A DNA stretch of 64,000 bases from NCBI GenBank assembly GCA_040183005.1, contig JAMPIW010000001.1, forward strand, positions 124,001 to 188,000, given 5' to 3'. This DNA is from Gammaproteobacteria bacterium (GTDB lineage Bacteria > Pseudomonadota > Gammaproteobacteria > Ga0077554 > Ga007554). The translations under genes and the position numbers were made by a program. Below are positions 8,292 through 16,950 of the stretch, piece after piece. The stretch's first letter is position 1. Each line of letters begins with the position of its first letter. Under the pieces are notes generated by a model. That model saw only the letters and a list, made by a program, of their open reading frames with translations, was not told the DNA's origin and made no database searches.

Positions 8292-9434
8292 ATGGGCAAA
8301 AAAACACCGTTGTATGAAGCGCACCTCGCCATGGGGGCGAAAATCGTCGATTTCGGCGGCTGGGACATGCCGCTGCATTACGGCTCGCAGATCGAGGAGC
8401 ATCACAGCGTGCGCCGTGCGGCGGGCATGTTCGACGTGTCGCACATGACCATCGTTGATATCGAAGGCGAGCGGGTGCGCGAGTTTTTGCGTTATCTGCT
8501 GGCGAATAATGTCGACCGCCTGACGCAGCCGGGCAACGCACATGGATGCGCTAGTGTCGCAGGAGGCGGGATGCCGGGAGCGACCAAGGCGTTATACACC
8601 TGCATGCTGAATGAAAAAGGCGGCGTCATTGATGACCTGATCGTCTATTTCGTAAACGATCAGTGGTTCCGGCTGGTAGTCAACGCCGCCACCCGCGACA
8701 AAGATCTGGCGTGGATCACCCATCATGCCGCCGCATTTGCCGTACACGTGAAGGAGCGCGCTGATCTCGCCATGATTGCTGTGCAAGGTCCCCAAGCGCG
8801 TGAGGCCGTTCATAAGCTGATCGGCCCGCAGGCCGCCGCGCTGGGGTCGTTCTATGCACTGCAAGCGGGCGAGATGTTCATTGCACGCACCGGCTATACC
8901 GGTGAGGATGGTTACGAGGTCATGCTGCCCGCCGCGCAGGCCGCCGGGTTCTGGCAGCGGCTGCACCAAGCCGACGTAAAGCCCATCGGCCTGGGTGCGC
9001 GTGATACGCTGCGCCTGGAGGCGGGGATGAATCTGTATGGCGCGGATATGGATGAGAGCATCACCCCGCTGGAGTCTGGATTAAGCTGGACCGTGGCATG
9101 GGAACCCGCCGGGCGCGATTTTATCGGGCGCACTGCGCTGGAGGCGCAACGTCGTGTAGGGGCCAAATTCAAGCTGGTGGGCCTGGTGCTCGACGACAAG
9201 GGCGTACTGCGCAATCACCAAAAAGTCATCATCGACGGCCGCGAGGCTGGCGAAATCACCAGTGGCAGCTTTTCGCCGACACTGGGCAAGGCCATCGCAT
9301 TCGCGCGCGTGCTGCGAGAGGCCGGCGAGCAGGCCGAAGTGGATGTGCGTGGCAAATTGCTGGCCGTGAGAATAGTCAAGCCGCCGTTTGTGCGCTATGG
9401 CGCATCATGTATTGAACCTAGAAACGGTAGTTGA
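8292..9434 (+). CDS. gcvT: Glycine cleavage system T protein (aminomethyltransferase) with in-frame repeat insertion
   Basis: Transfers the aminomethyl carbon from lipoylated H protein to tetrahydrofolate, releasing ammonia. It has 380 residues from ATG 8292 (GAGGTG at 8283-8288). The family sequence is clear: [51 protein letters not shown] and the end VKPPFVRYG. Two oddities are directly visible. First, 17 residues ([17 protein letters not shown]) interrupt the normally continuous [11 protein letters not shown] motif and are encoded by a repeat at 8537-8587. Second, the last codons and the stop come from MITE-like element 2. The frame stays open throughout, so the protein may still be functional. 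Confidence 0.93.
   Translation: MGKKTPLYEAHLAMGAKIVDFGGWDMPLHYGSQIEEHHSVRRAAGMFDVSHMTIVDIEGERVREFLRYLLANNVDRLTQPGNAHGCASVAGGGMPGATKALYTCMLNEKGGVIDDLIVYFVNDQWFRLVVNAATRDKDLAWITHHAAAFAVHVKERADLAMIAVQGPQAREAVHKLIGPQAAALGSFYALQAGEMFIARTGYTGEDGYEVMLPAAQAAGFWQRLHQADVKPIGLGARDTLRLEAGMNLYGADMDESITPLESGLSWTVAWEPAGRDFIGRTALEAQRRVGAKFKLVGLVLDDKGVLRNHQKVIIDGREAGEITSGSFSPTLGKAIAFARVLREAGEQAEVDVRGKLLAVRIVKPPFVRYGASCIEPRNGS
8537..8587 (+). repeat. REP-like element copy 2, inserted in frame in gcvT
   Basis: A 51-base insertion (17 codons). The block 8541-8585 matches the repeat copies at 4169-4213 and 55021-55065. Removing it restores the usual PGKALYTC reading of GcvT. The trinucleotide CAA occurs at both junctions and could be a short target duplication. 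Confidence 0.9.
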
Positions 9435-9650
9435 CCGCTTCTGTGGACGTTTAGCAATATATTTTAAAGGTTTAATCTTGCCCTGCGTGCTCACCTGTTT
9501 GGTGAACACGCTACGGGGTAGATCGCACGGTTTTCAGTGCGCATGGCAGCGTTGCAACTCCTTGGAACGGAACAACCATTCCGCGTCGTTGCGCCTTGCC
9601 CTGCACCCCGAAAACCGCACACTCCACCCCGTCCAACTGCCGTTTCTAGG
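9417..9650. mobile_element. MITE-like element 2
   Basis: A 234-bp element between gcvT and gcvH. Terminal inverted repeats of 17 bp (9417-9433 and 9634-9650, CCTAGAAACGG followed by T or C and AGTTG) differ at one position. A 5-bp direct repeat TTGAA flanks it (9412-9416, 9651-9655), a target duplication. The left end runs into the gcvT reading frame and supplies its TGA. No transposase is encoded. Confidence 0.9.
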
Positions 9651-9673
9651 TTGAACAAAATGAGGATCATGAA

Positions 9674-10069
9674 ATGAGCAAAACCCCCGCCAATTTGAAA
9701 TACACCAAGAGCCACGAATGGGTTGAGTTGCTGGCTGACGGAACGCTGCGTGTTGGCATCACCGACCACGCCCAGGATTTGCTGGGCGACATGGTATTTG
9801 TTGAGCTACCGGAGCCGGGCCGTAGCGTCACGGTAGGCCAGGAGTGCGCCGTGGTGGAATCGGTGAAGGCCGCCTCGGATGTCTATAGTCCCGTCACTGG
9901 TGAGGTCGTCGCCGTCAACGAGGCACTGGGGGGCAGCCCCGACCTGGTTAACAAAGACGCCTATGGTGAAGGTTGGATGATGCACATCAAGCCCGCCAGC
10001 CTCGCAGAGCTGGACAGCCTGCTGGATGCGAACGCCTATGCCGAGCTGGTTGCCGCCGAGGCGCATTGA
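9674..10069 (+). CDS. gcvH: Glycine cleavage system H protein
   Basis: Small lipoyl carrier protein of 131 residues that shuttles the aminomethyl group between the P, T and L proteins. The lipoylation motif VESVKAASD is present with the modified lysine at residue 65, and the N-terminus [11 protein letters not shown] is typical of the family. The SD AGGATC lies just upstream of ATG 9674. It is separated from gcvT by MITE-like element 2 and followed after 31 bases by the first glycine decarboxylase subunit. Confidence 0.96.
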   Translation: MSKTPANLKYTKSHEWVELLADGTLRVGITDHAQDLLGDMVFVELPEPGRSVTVGQECAVVESVKAASDVYSPVTGEVVAVNEALGGSPDLVNKDAYGEGWMMHIKPASLAELDSLLDANAYAELVAAEAH

Positions 10070-10100
10070 TTTGGCTAATAAATATAAAAAGAGATAATCC

Positions 10101-11468
10101 ATGCCTTTTATTCCACACACAGAAGATGATATCCAACACATGCTCGCCGCCATCGGCGCGACGGGTATTGAGGATCTCTTTGACGAAATCCCCGAGGAGT
10201 TACGCGCCACCGCAGCGCTGAAGTCTATCCCTCCCGGCATGAGTGAGATGGATGTCACGCGCCTGATGATGCAGCGCGCCGAGCAGGATGGCCGCCCGCT
10301 GTGCTTTGCCGGTGCGGGCGCCTATGACCACCACATTCCTGCCGCCGTGTGGGAGATCGCCACGCGTGGGGAGTTTTACAGCGCATACACCCCCTATCAG
10401 GCCGAGGCCAGCCAGGGTACGTTGCAACTGCTTTACGAATACCAGACCATGATGGCCAGCCTCACCGGCATGGATGTCTCCAATGCCTCCCTATACGATG
10501 GCGCATCGGCGCTGGCCGAGGCGGTGTTGATGGCGGTGCGCGCCAACCGCAAGTCACAATCCAGACGCGTGCTGATGCCTAGCACGGTGCATCCGGCCTA
10601 TCGCAAGGTGGTGCGCGCCATAGTCACCATGCAGAATATCGAGTTGATCGAGCTACCTTTCTGCATGGAGTGCGGGCATACCGTGCCAGAATCGCTGGAA
10701 AAATACAGCGGCGACGACATCGCCGCACTGGTGATCCCGCAGCCCAATTTCTTCGGCGTGCTGGAAGAAGTGGACGCCCTCACCGACTGGGCGCACCGCC
10801 ACGGCGCGCTGGTGATCGGCGTGGTCAACCCCGTCTCGCTGGCGTTGCTCACCCCGCCGGGTGAATGGGGAGAAAACGGAGCCGATATCGTGTGTGGCGA
10901 GGGTCAACCCTTGGGTGCCCCACTGTCCTCCGGCGGACCGTACTTCGGCTTCATGTGCTGCAAAATGGAGCATGTACGCCAGATGCCGGGGCGCATCGTG
11001 GGACGCACCGTCGATCTCGACGGCAAACCAGGGTTTACACTCACGCTACAGGCACGCGAACAGCATATCCGCCGCTCAAAGGCCACTTCCAACATCTGCA
11101 CCAATCAGGGCCTGATAGTCACCGCCGCCACTATCCATATGGCGCTGCTCGGCCCCGATGGTCTGGAACGTGTGGCGGCCGCATGCCACGCCAACACCCT
11201 GGCCCTTGTCGAGGCGCTCACCGCTATCGACGGCGTTACCAAGCTATTCGACCGGCCCCTGTTCCACGAGGCCGTGTTGCAGCTACCGCGCCCGGTGGAC
11301 GAGGTGCTGGATGAGCTTGCGAAGCGTGGGCTGCTGGGTGGCTATAAGCTGGGCGGCGATTATCCCGAATTGAGCAACGCGCTGCTGGTGTGCGCTACCG
11401 AAACCAAAAATGCGGCTGATATTGAAATGTTTGCCAAGCATTTGCGCGATATACTAAAACCGCAGTAA
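10101..11468 (+). CDS. gcvPA: Glycine dehydrogenase (decarboxylating) subunit 1
   Basis: N-terminal-half subunit of the two-subunit P protein, 455 residues. Characteristic family segments are [20 protein letters not shown], the [15 protein letters not shown] loop, [20 protein letters not shown] and [20 protein letters not shown]. With subunit 2 it decarboxylates glycine on PLP and passes the aminomethyl group to GcvH. The initiating ATG follows AGAGAT. The second subunit is not adjacent: a thiol peroxidase gene lies between them. Confidence 0.95.
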   Translation: MPFIPHTEDDIQHMLAAIGATGIEDLFDEIPEELRATAALKSIPPGMSEMDVTRLMMQRAEQDGRPLCFAGAGAYDHHIPAAVWEIATRGEFYSAYTPYQAEASQGTLQLLYEYQTMMASLTGMDVSNASLYDGASALAEAVLMAVRANRKSQSRRVLMPSTVHPAYRKVVRAIVTMQNIELIELPFCMECGHTVPESLEKYSGDDIAALVIPQPNFFGVLEEVDALTDWAHRHGALVIGVVNPVSLALLTPPGEWGENGADIVCGEGQPLGAPLSSGGPYFGFMCCKMEHVRQMPGRIVGRTVDLDGKPGFTLTLQAREQHIRRSKATSNICTNQGLIVTAATIHMALLGPDGLERVAAACHANTLALVEALTAIDGVTKLFDRPLFHEAVLQLPRPVDEVLDELAKRGLLGGYKLGGDYPELSNALLVCATETKNAADIEMFAKHLRDILKPQ

Positions 11469-11499
11469 TTCACCCGGGTTTAACTAAAGGAGATAGGTT

Positions 11500-12000
11500 A
11501 TGGCAACGATCACACTGAAGGGCAATCCCATACACACCAATGGCGATCTGCCGAAAACCGGCAGCAGAGCCCCGTACCTGAAATTGGTGGCAGAGGACTT
11601 GAGCGACAAGGAACTTGCCGATTTCAAAGGAAAGAAAAAGCTGCTCAACATTGTCCCCAGCCTTGACACCTCGGTGTGCGCCATCTCCACCAAGAAGTTC
11701 AACGATTTCGCCAAAACCCGCGATGACATGGTGATATTGATCATTTCCGCCGATCTGCCGTTCGCCATGAAGCGCTTTTGTGGTAACGAGGGGCTGAGCA
11801 ACGTCATTCCGCTGTCGATGATGCGCGGCCGTAATTTCGCCAAGGAATACGGTGTGCTGATTCAGGACGGCCCGCTTGCCGGCCTCACCGCCCGTGCCGT
11901 GGTAGTTCTGGACGAGAGTGATAGCGTGATCTACACCGAACTCGTGCCGGAAATCGGTCAGGAGCCGGATTATGAGAAGGCGCTGGCGGCACTGAAGTAA
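11500..12000 (+). CDS. tpx: Thiol peroxidase (atypical 2-Cys peroxiredoxin)
   Basis: Reduces hydrogen peroxide and alkyl hydroperoxides with thioredoxin. It has 166 residues, the normal size. The peroxidatic cysteine is in [11 protein letters not shown] and the resolving cysteine in [12 protein letters not shown] strong SD (AAAGGAG) precedes ATG 11500. It is embedded between the two glycine decarboxylase subunit genes, so it is probably co-transcribed with them. One possible benefit, by inference, is protection of lipoamide or iron-sulfur enzymes. Confidence 0.94.
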   Translation: MATITLKGNPIHTNGDLPKTGSRAPYLKLVAEDLSDKELADFKGKKKLLNIVPSLDTSVCAISTKKFNDFAKTRDDMVILIISADLPFAMKRFCGNEGLSNVIPLSMMRGRNFAKEYGVLIQDGPLAGLTARAVVVLDESDSVIYTELVPEIGQEPDYEKALAALK

Positions 12001-12005
12001 GTTGC

Positions 12006-12026
12006 AGGGTGCGCCGTGCGCACCCT
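12006..12026. repeat. Short palindrome AGGGTGCGC / GCGCACCCT
   Basis: Nine-base perfect arms with a three-base loop lie just after tpx. It is related in sequence to the longer palindrome at 33908-33968, so it is probably a copy of a dispersed palindromic repeat. It lacks a T-run, and gcvPB follows in the same direction. Confidence 0.7.
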
Positions 12027-12074
12027 ACATATGCGATCGAATTTAGTACGAAAAACTAGAAAGGCAGTCATGTC

Positions 12075-13526
12075 ATGTTGATCTTCGAACACTCCCACCC
12101 CGCTCGCCGTAATCCTTCGCAGGCTCCGCAAGACAAGGCAAATGTAATAGCCATCCCCGAAAAATTCCGGCGCAAAATACGTCCACTGCTGCCTGAGGTC
12201 TCCGAGCTTCAGGCGGTGCGGCATTACACGCGGCTGTCACAGAAGAACTTCTCCATCGACACGCATTTTTATCCGCTGGGCTCATGCACCATGAAGTACA
12301 ACCCGCGTGCCTGCAACAAGCTGGCGATGCTGCCGGGCTTTCTGGCGCGCCATCCTTATGCACCGGAATCCCTGAGCCAGGGATTCCTTGCCTGCATGTA
12401 CGAACTGCAGGAAATGCTCAAGGAAGTGACGGGGATGAAGGGCGTATCGCTCACGCCGATGGCGGGCGCGCAAGGCGAGTTCGCAGGCGTGGCGATGATC
12501 CGCGCCTATCACGACGCGCGCAATGATGTGCAGCGCACCGAAATTCTGGTACCCAGCGCGGCGCATGGCACCAATCCGGCCACGGCGGTGATGTGCGGCT
12601 ACACGGTGCGCGAGATCCCCACCGATGCACAGGGGGACGTGGATATCGGAGCGCTGAAGGCTGCGGTCGGTCCGCACACGGCGGGGATCATGCTCACCAA
12701 CCCCTCGACGCTGGGGGTGTTTGAGCGCCGCATCAAGGAGATTGCGCAGATTGTGCATGAGGCCGGTGGACTGCTGTATTACGACGGCGCCAACCTCAAT
12801 GCAATTCTCGGCAAGGTCAAGCCCGGCGACATGGGTTTCGATGTCATCCACATGAATCTGCACAAAACCTTTTCCACCCCGCATGGCGGCGGCGGCCCCG
12901 GTGCCGGGCCGGTGGGCGTAAGTGAAAGACTGTTGCCCTTCATGCCGGTACCCATTGTCGACTACGACGGCAAGGCCTACCGCCTCCTCACCGAATCGGC
13001 CCGGCCGCAAACCATTGGTCGTCTCTCGGCCTTTGCGGGCAATGCGGGCGTGTTGCTGCGCGCCTATATCTATGCGCGCCTGCTGGGATCGGAAGGCATG
13101 CATCGCGTCGCCGAATTCGCCACACTCAACGCCAATTACCTGATGGCGCGTCTGGCGCACAGCGGCTATGACCTGGCCTTTCCAGAGCGCCGCGCCACGC
13201 ATGAATTTATCGTCACCCTCAAGCGTCAGGCCAAGGAGCTGGGCATCACCGCCATGGATGTCGCCAAGCGCCTGCTCGACTTGGGCTATCACGCGCCCAC
13301 CACCTATTTCCCGCTGTTGGTGCCGGAGTGTCTACTGATCGAGCCGAGCGAAACCGAGGCCAAAGAAGAGCTGGACCGCTTCATCACCGCCATGCAACAG
13401 ATTCTCACTGAGGCTCAAACCACGCCCGAGATCGTCAAAGGCGCCCCCCACACCTTGCCCGTGCGGCGGTTGGATGATGTTAAGGCCGCCCGCGAACTGG
13501 ATCTTGCCTGGAAGCCGTCAAGGTGA
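12075..13526 (+). CDS. gcvPB: Glycine dehydrogenase (decarboxylating) subunit 2
   Basis: C-terminal-half, PLP-carrying subunit of the two-subunit P protein, 483 residues. The PLP lysine lies in [19 protein letters not shown] (Lys264). Other family blocks are [33 protein letters not shown] and [10 protein letters not shown]. It works with GcvPA, GcvH and GcvT; the L protein (dihydrolipoamide dehydrogenase) is not in the window. dgkA starts four bases after its stop codon. Confidence 0.95.
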   Translation: MLIFEHSHPARRNPSQAPQDKANVIAIPEKFRRKIRPLLPEVSELQAVRHYTRLSQKNFSIDTHFYPLGSCTMKYNPRACNKLAMLPGFLARHPYAPESLSQGFLACMYELQEMLKEVTGMKGVSLTPMAGAQGEFAGVAMIRAYHDARNDVQRTEILVPSAAHGTNPATAVMCGYTVREIPTDAQGDVDIGALKAAVGPHTAGIMLTNPSTLGVFERRIKEIAQIVHEAGGLLYYDGANLNAILGKVKPGDMGFDVIHMNLHKTFSTPHGGGGPGAGPVGVSERLLPFMPVPIVDYDGKAYRLLTESARPQTIGRLSAFAGNAGVLLRAYIYARLLGSEGMHRVAEFATLNANYLMARLAHSGYDLAFPERRATHEFIVTLKRQAKELGITAMDVAKRLLDLGYHAPTTYFPLLVPECLLIEPSETEAKEELDRFITAMQQILTEAQTTPEIVKGAPHTLPVRRLDDVKAARELDLAWKPSR

Positions 13527-13529
13527 TTC

Positions 13530-13889
13530 ATGGCGAGCCAGGATAAACCACTCGTCCATATCGTCCGGGCGATGGGTTATTCGCTCAAAGGACTCAAAGC
13601 CGCGCTGGCCCTGGAGCCAGCCTTTCGCATCGAGATCGCGCTGTTCGTGATCCTTGCCCCGCTCGGCATCTGGCTGGGCAATAGCGGCATGGAACGGGCG
13701 CTGTTAATTGGTTGCCTGATGCTCGTCCTGGTAATTGAACTGCTCAATTCCGCGCTGGAAGCGGCCGTGGATCGCGTCGGCACGGAGTTCAATACCTTGG
13801 CTGGACGCGCGAAAGACTTGGGTTCAGCGGCTGTGATGGTTGCTCACGTCAACGTACTGGTGGTGTGGGGGCTGGTGCTGCTGGGCTAG
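13530..13889 (+). CDS. dgkA: Diacylglycerol kinase
   Basis: Small inner-membrane kinase, 119 residues, close to the 122 of E. coli. It phosphorylates diacylglycerol to phosphatidate and recycles lipid from envelope glycan synthesis. Three membrane segments are visible, and the active-site region ELLNSALEAAVDRVGTE is followed by GRAKDLGSAAV. It starts four bases after gcvPB, so it is the last gene of the riboswitch transcript. The next genes are convergent. Confidence 0.93.
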   Translation: MASQDKPLVHIVRAMGYSLKGLKAALALEPAFRIEIALFVILAPLGIWLGNSGMERALLIGCLMLVLVIELLNSALEAAVDRVGTEFNTLAGRAKDLGSAAVMVAHVNVLVVWGLVLLG

Positions 13890-13901
13890 CATAGGCGTGG
13901 T

Positions 13902-14924
13902 CTATGACGATGGTAAAAAGTCGATGGGAAGCTTGGTCACGGTAGTGGCGACTTCTTTGGCTCCGAAGTCGAAAAGCAACACCCGCGCCACGATCTTTTG
14001 TATCAACTCGGGTGCCTCCATCGCGCTGGACACCACCTCGCAAGCGCTGACCTTGCCGGAGGGTTCTATGGTTAGTTTGAGCACCACCTTGCCCTGCAGG
14101 GATGGATCTTGCCGAAGCGCGCGGTTATAAAGCGAATACAGTGCTCCCTTGTTCTTATCGAACACCAACTGAATTTCATCGTCGGTGCGCGAACCGCCGG
14201 TTTTTTGCTTGGTCGATTTAGGCGCCTCGGTTTCACCAGGGTGAGCCGTGGGCTGCGGATTGTTGACACGCGTGGTCGTCCGTTCCGCCAGTTGCGTACC
14301 GCTGACGTTGCGGCTGGCGCTGGCGGTCTTTACCCCCTCGTTCCCGCGAGCCGTACCGGATGTAATCATCGAGCGCTGCACAAAGGGTTCGATCTTGCTG
14401 GGCTGGATAAGCTTCTCGTCCGTTTGCGCACTGGTTACGACGGGCTTGTCACGCAATGCCGCCAGATCGTTGCTTAACGCCAGCAGACCCGAGCTGGCCG
14501 CCTTCTTGCGCGCGGCCTCGATATTGACCTTGGGCGGTTCTACGGGCAGCGGCTCAGGCGTAGGCTCTTGCTTGGTCACTTGCACAGGCTCGATTTTCTT
14601 CTCGGGCTGGGGCTTGATTCTCAGCTCCGCCTTTGGCGCGGGCTGTGGCTTGGGAGCTTGCTCCGGCTTTGTGGCCAATGGTTTGACGGGCGAGGGTTTC
14701 GCAACCGGTGGGGGCAATTGCTTGCGTTCAAGCACCAGTCTGGCCAGCCGTGGCGGCACTTCCTCGGCTTGTTCCCGGGTGATTTTTGGAACCTGGATAA
14801 AAGTGATGATGCTCGAAATCACCAGAAAGCCTATCAGCACCGATGCCAGGATTACCCGGAAACGGTGTTCGTCCTGGGTGGTCATGGCCCATGGCAGGTC
14901 GGGGGAGTGATAATGAACCGCCAC
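13902..14924 (-). CDS. TonB-like / AgmX-PglI C-terminal domain protein of the motor operon
   Basis: A 340-residue single-pass protein. The membrane segment (about residues 24-43) is followed by a Pro/Lys/Glu-rich periplasmic spacer (about 70-135), a low-complexity region, and a C-terminal domain from about 245 (DDEIQLVFDKNKGALYSLYNRAL ... LTIEPSGKVSACEVVSS). This is the pattern of the AgmX/PglI C-terminal and TonB-C families. Such proteins transmit proton-motor force across the periplasm. The start chosen is GTG 14924, three bases after the previous stop; ATG 14885 is the alternative. It is the last gene of the motor operon and converges on dgkA. Confidence 0.8.
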   Translation of the reverse strand: MAVHYHSPDLPWAMTTQDEHRFRVILASVLIGFLVISSIITFIQVPKITREQAEEVPPRLARLVLERKQLPPPVAKPSPVKPLATKPEQAPKPQPAPKAELRIKPQPEKKIEPVQVTKQEPTPEPLPVEPPKVNIEAARKKAASSGLLALSNDLAALRDKPVVTSAQTDEKLIQPSKIEPFVQRSMITSGTARGNEGVKTASASRNVSGTQLAERTTTRVNNPQPTAHPGETEAPKSTKQKTGGSRTDDEIQLVFDKNKGALYSLYNRALRQDPSLQGKVVLKLTIEPSGKVSACEVVSSAMEAPELIQKIVARVLLFDFGAKEVATTVTKLPIDFLPSS

Positions 14925-14927
14925 GGC

Positions 14928-15419
14928 CTATTGCCCCGCCGCTCTTGGTTTTTGCAGCACAGCGAGAAAAATGTTGCTGTAATTGGCTTGTGTACACGTA
15001 ACCATGATTTTCTTCAAAAGCTTGTAGGGAATTTGCCGGTCACCCATGATGGTAATGTCGCTGTTGGCTTTGCTGCCTTGCCGCCCGGCTTGATGCTCAA
15101 GCTCGTTTTTCAATGGCGCGATGACATCTTCAGGGGCGTCCAGCACGTCTTTTACGGAGGCTATTTTGCGGCCCTGCATGATAATGTCGGTTCCACTCAC
15201 CATGATCAGTATGGTTTGCTTGGGTTGTTTTTCAACGATGGATTCGGGAAGTTTTACCACCTTGGTGTTGGGCAGAATTTCCACCTCGGAGGCACCTACC
15301 ACAAGAAAAAACACCAGGATGGTGAAGATATCCACCAGGGCAATCAGGTTGAGTTTGCCACCCCGCGTTGTTCGAGCGTGGTGCCGCTCCATGCGTCTGG
15401 CGCGCCGTGACATTTTCAT
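14928..15419 (-). CDS. ExbD/TolR family biopolymer transport protein (with catalytic Asp)
   Basis: A 163-residue protein with a basic N-terminus, one membrane helix (about 24-42, LIALVDIFTILVFFLVVG) and a periplasmic domain. The helix carries the conserved proton-accepting aspartate (Asp30) of ExbD/TolR/AglR-type stators. It lies between a second ExbD-like gene and the TonB-like gene, so it is a stator subunit of the same motor. Confidence 0.88.
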   Translation of the reverse strand: MKMSRRARRMERHHARTTRGGKLNLIALVDIFTILVFFLVVGASEVEILPNTKVVKLPESIVEKQPKQTILIMVSGTDIIMQGRKIASVKDVLDAPEDVIAPLKNELEHQAGRQGSKANSDITIMGDRQIPYKLLKKIMVTCTQANYSNIFLAVLQKPRAAGQ

Positions 15420-15440
15420 ATCGACTATCCGTATCCCTTG

Positions 15441-15944
15441 TTATTTTATTTTCTTGCCGGCCGGGGCGTCGCCAATGGATATATCAGGGAAAAGCTCGGC
15501 GGATCCCATCGCCCCGCTTCTTTCCTCGCGCAACGCATCCATCACCTGCACCAGGAGGTCATAAGGAGTGTCATCTTCCAGCAGGATCGACGCATCCCGT
15601 TTTTCCGGGAAGCGAGCTTTTAATTGATGAAGATTCTGCGCCAGGGATTTGATGTCATAACTGCCGGATGTATTATTTATCCGCTCAAAAAAGCTGCCGT
15701 TTCTGTCATTTATTTCAATAGCATCCTTGCGCAGAATCACCTCCAGCAGAAATTCCTTTTTCGGTTGTGGGGCGCTACTGGATGATGCCTGAGCGGCCGG
15801 GGGCATATTCAGCTCAAGCACCGTGATGCGCGAAAATACCGCCGAGGTCAACAGGAAGCACACCAGAATCACCATCATGTTGATCATGGCGGTGAGGTCC
15901 AGCTCGTCACCTTCGTTCCGCGCGAGTAGGGTGCGGCGTTTCAT
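15441..15944 (-). CDS. ExbD/TolR family protein lacking the catalytic Asp
   Basis: A 167-residue ExbD-like protein. Its N-terminus RNEGDELDLTAMINMMVILVCFLLTSAVF aligns with the membrane helix of the neighbouring ExbD, but asparagine (Asn22) stands where the proton-binding aspartate should be. Its ATG overlaps the stop codon of the ExbB-like gene by one base (TGATG), so the two are translationally coupled. The two ExbD proteins probably form an asymmetric pair inside one ExbB/TolQ pore. Confidence 0.85.
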   Translation of the reverse strand: MKRRTLLARNEGDELDLTAMINMMVILVCFLLTSAVFSRITVLELNMPPAAQASSSSAPQPKKEFLLEVILRKDAIEINDRNGSFFERINNTSGSYDIKSLAQNLHQLKARFPEKRDASILLEDDTPYDLLVQVMDALREERSGAMGSAELFPDISIGDAPAGKKIK

Positions 15945-16594
15945 TAGGGTGAGCCTTGCTTGTCGGAGTGTTCCTTGATGATGTTCAATACTTTTACGGA
16001 GGCCATCTCCAGGCTGTCCACCAGCTCAACGGTTTTGGACTGAAGCACGCTATAGATCAGCAGCAGCGGTATCGCCACCATCAATCCGAATGCCGTTGAG
16101 TTCATACCCACGGAAATACTGGCGGAAAGCAGCGCAGCTTTCTCGGAGGGGTTGGCGCTGGAGACGGCGGTAAACGCATCAATCAGGCCGATAACCGTGC
16201 CGAGCAACCCCAACAGTGTGGAAACATTGGCGAAGGTGGTGAGGTAGTGTGTGCGTTTTTCAAGGCGCGGGACGGTTTCCAGGAGTCCTTCCTCCATGGC
16301 GGTTTCAACATCGTCATGCCGTCGGCTTGTAACAATCCGGGACAACCCATAAGACAAAATGTTGCTGATGGCGGCATTGGACTGCGACATCATGTCTTGT
16401 GCGGCTTTGTACTCGCCACGCTTGAGCACCGGCAGCAGCTTGTCCCACATTTCCCGGTTCTTGTTGCGGGCGGCTGTCAGGAAGACATAGCGCTCGATGG
16501 CGATGGCGAGTCCCAGGGCGAAGATCCCGAGGATGAGGTACATAATAAAACCGCCGTCTTGAAAGAAGCGGATTGAGGAACTAAAAAAATCCAT
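15944..16594 (-). CDS. MotA/TolQ/ExbB proton channel family protein
   Basis: A 216-residue inner-membrane protein with three membrane segments: about 15-38, then two after residue 115. The family signature STLLGLLGTVIGLIDAF and the last segment with STAFGLMVAIPLLLIYS are present. The pentameric pore formed by such proteins surrounds an ExbD/TolR dimer and drives movement with the proton motive force. The two ExbD-like genes and the TonB-like gene follow directly, so it is the motor core of this operon. Confidence 0.9.
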   Translation of the reverse strand: MDFFSSSIRFFQDGGFIMYLILGIFALGLAIAIERYVFLTAARNKNREMWDKLLPVLKRGEYKAAQDMMSQSNAAISNILSYGLSRIVTSRRHDDVETAMEEGLLETVPRLEKRTHYLTTFANVSTLLGLLGTVIGLIDAFTAVSSANPSEKAALLSASISVGMNSTAFGLMVAIPLLLIYSVLQSKTVELVDSLEMASVKVLNIIKEHSDKQGSP

Positions 16595-16680
16595 GCTGAT
16601 CTCCTATGCTGCGTCATGCCCTGCCTTGTATTCGGCATTTCAGACAAAAATCTTGATGGTTAATGAGAAGAAATGCTGCT

Positions 16681-16950
16681 CTATCTGGAATTAAAAATTG
16701 CGTGGTATTGCATCTGGCGTAACAGGGTGTCCCTGTCCAGCGGCGCAAGGGCGGCGTTGGCGAACTCACCCATTGACCGGGCTGGCAGTGGGGCAGTTTC
16801 CGGTTTCTTCCACGGAACGATGTAGAGCGTTTTTGGCATGTCAGAATCACCTATGATTTTCGTGCCAGATGATTCAATAGTATCTTCTGCCTCCGAAACG
16901 CCAGTGAATAAACATAAAACGCCCATGATCAAAAGCGCTGATGGTTTCAT
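16681..16950 (-). CDS. Small secreted protein of the motor operon
   Basis: An 89-residue protein with a signal peptide (about 1-21, ending GVSEA). No family is recognised. The mature part contains TLYIVPWKKPETAPLPAR and ends FNSR. Its ATG overlaps the stop of the large TPR gene by four bases (ATGA), which strongly supports translation and coupling. It lies between the TPR lipoprotein and the proton-channel genes, so it is probably a periplasmic accessory part of the same complex. Confidence 0.75.
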   Translation of the reverse strand: MKPSALLIMGVLCLFTGVSEAEDTIESSGTKIIGDSDMPKTLYIVPWKKPETAPLPARSMGEFANAALAPLDRDTLLRQMQYHAIFNSR

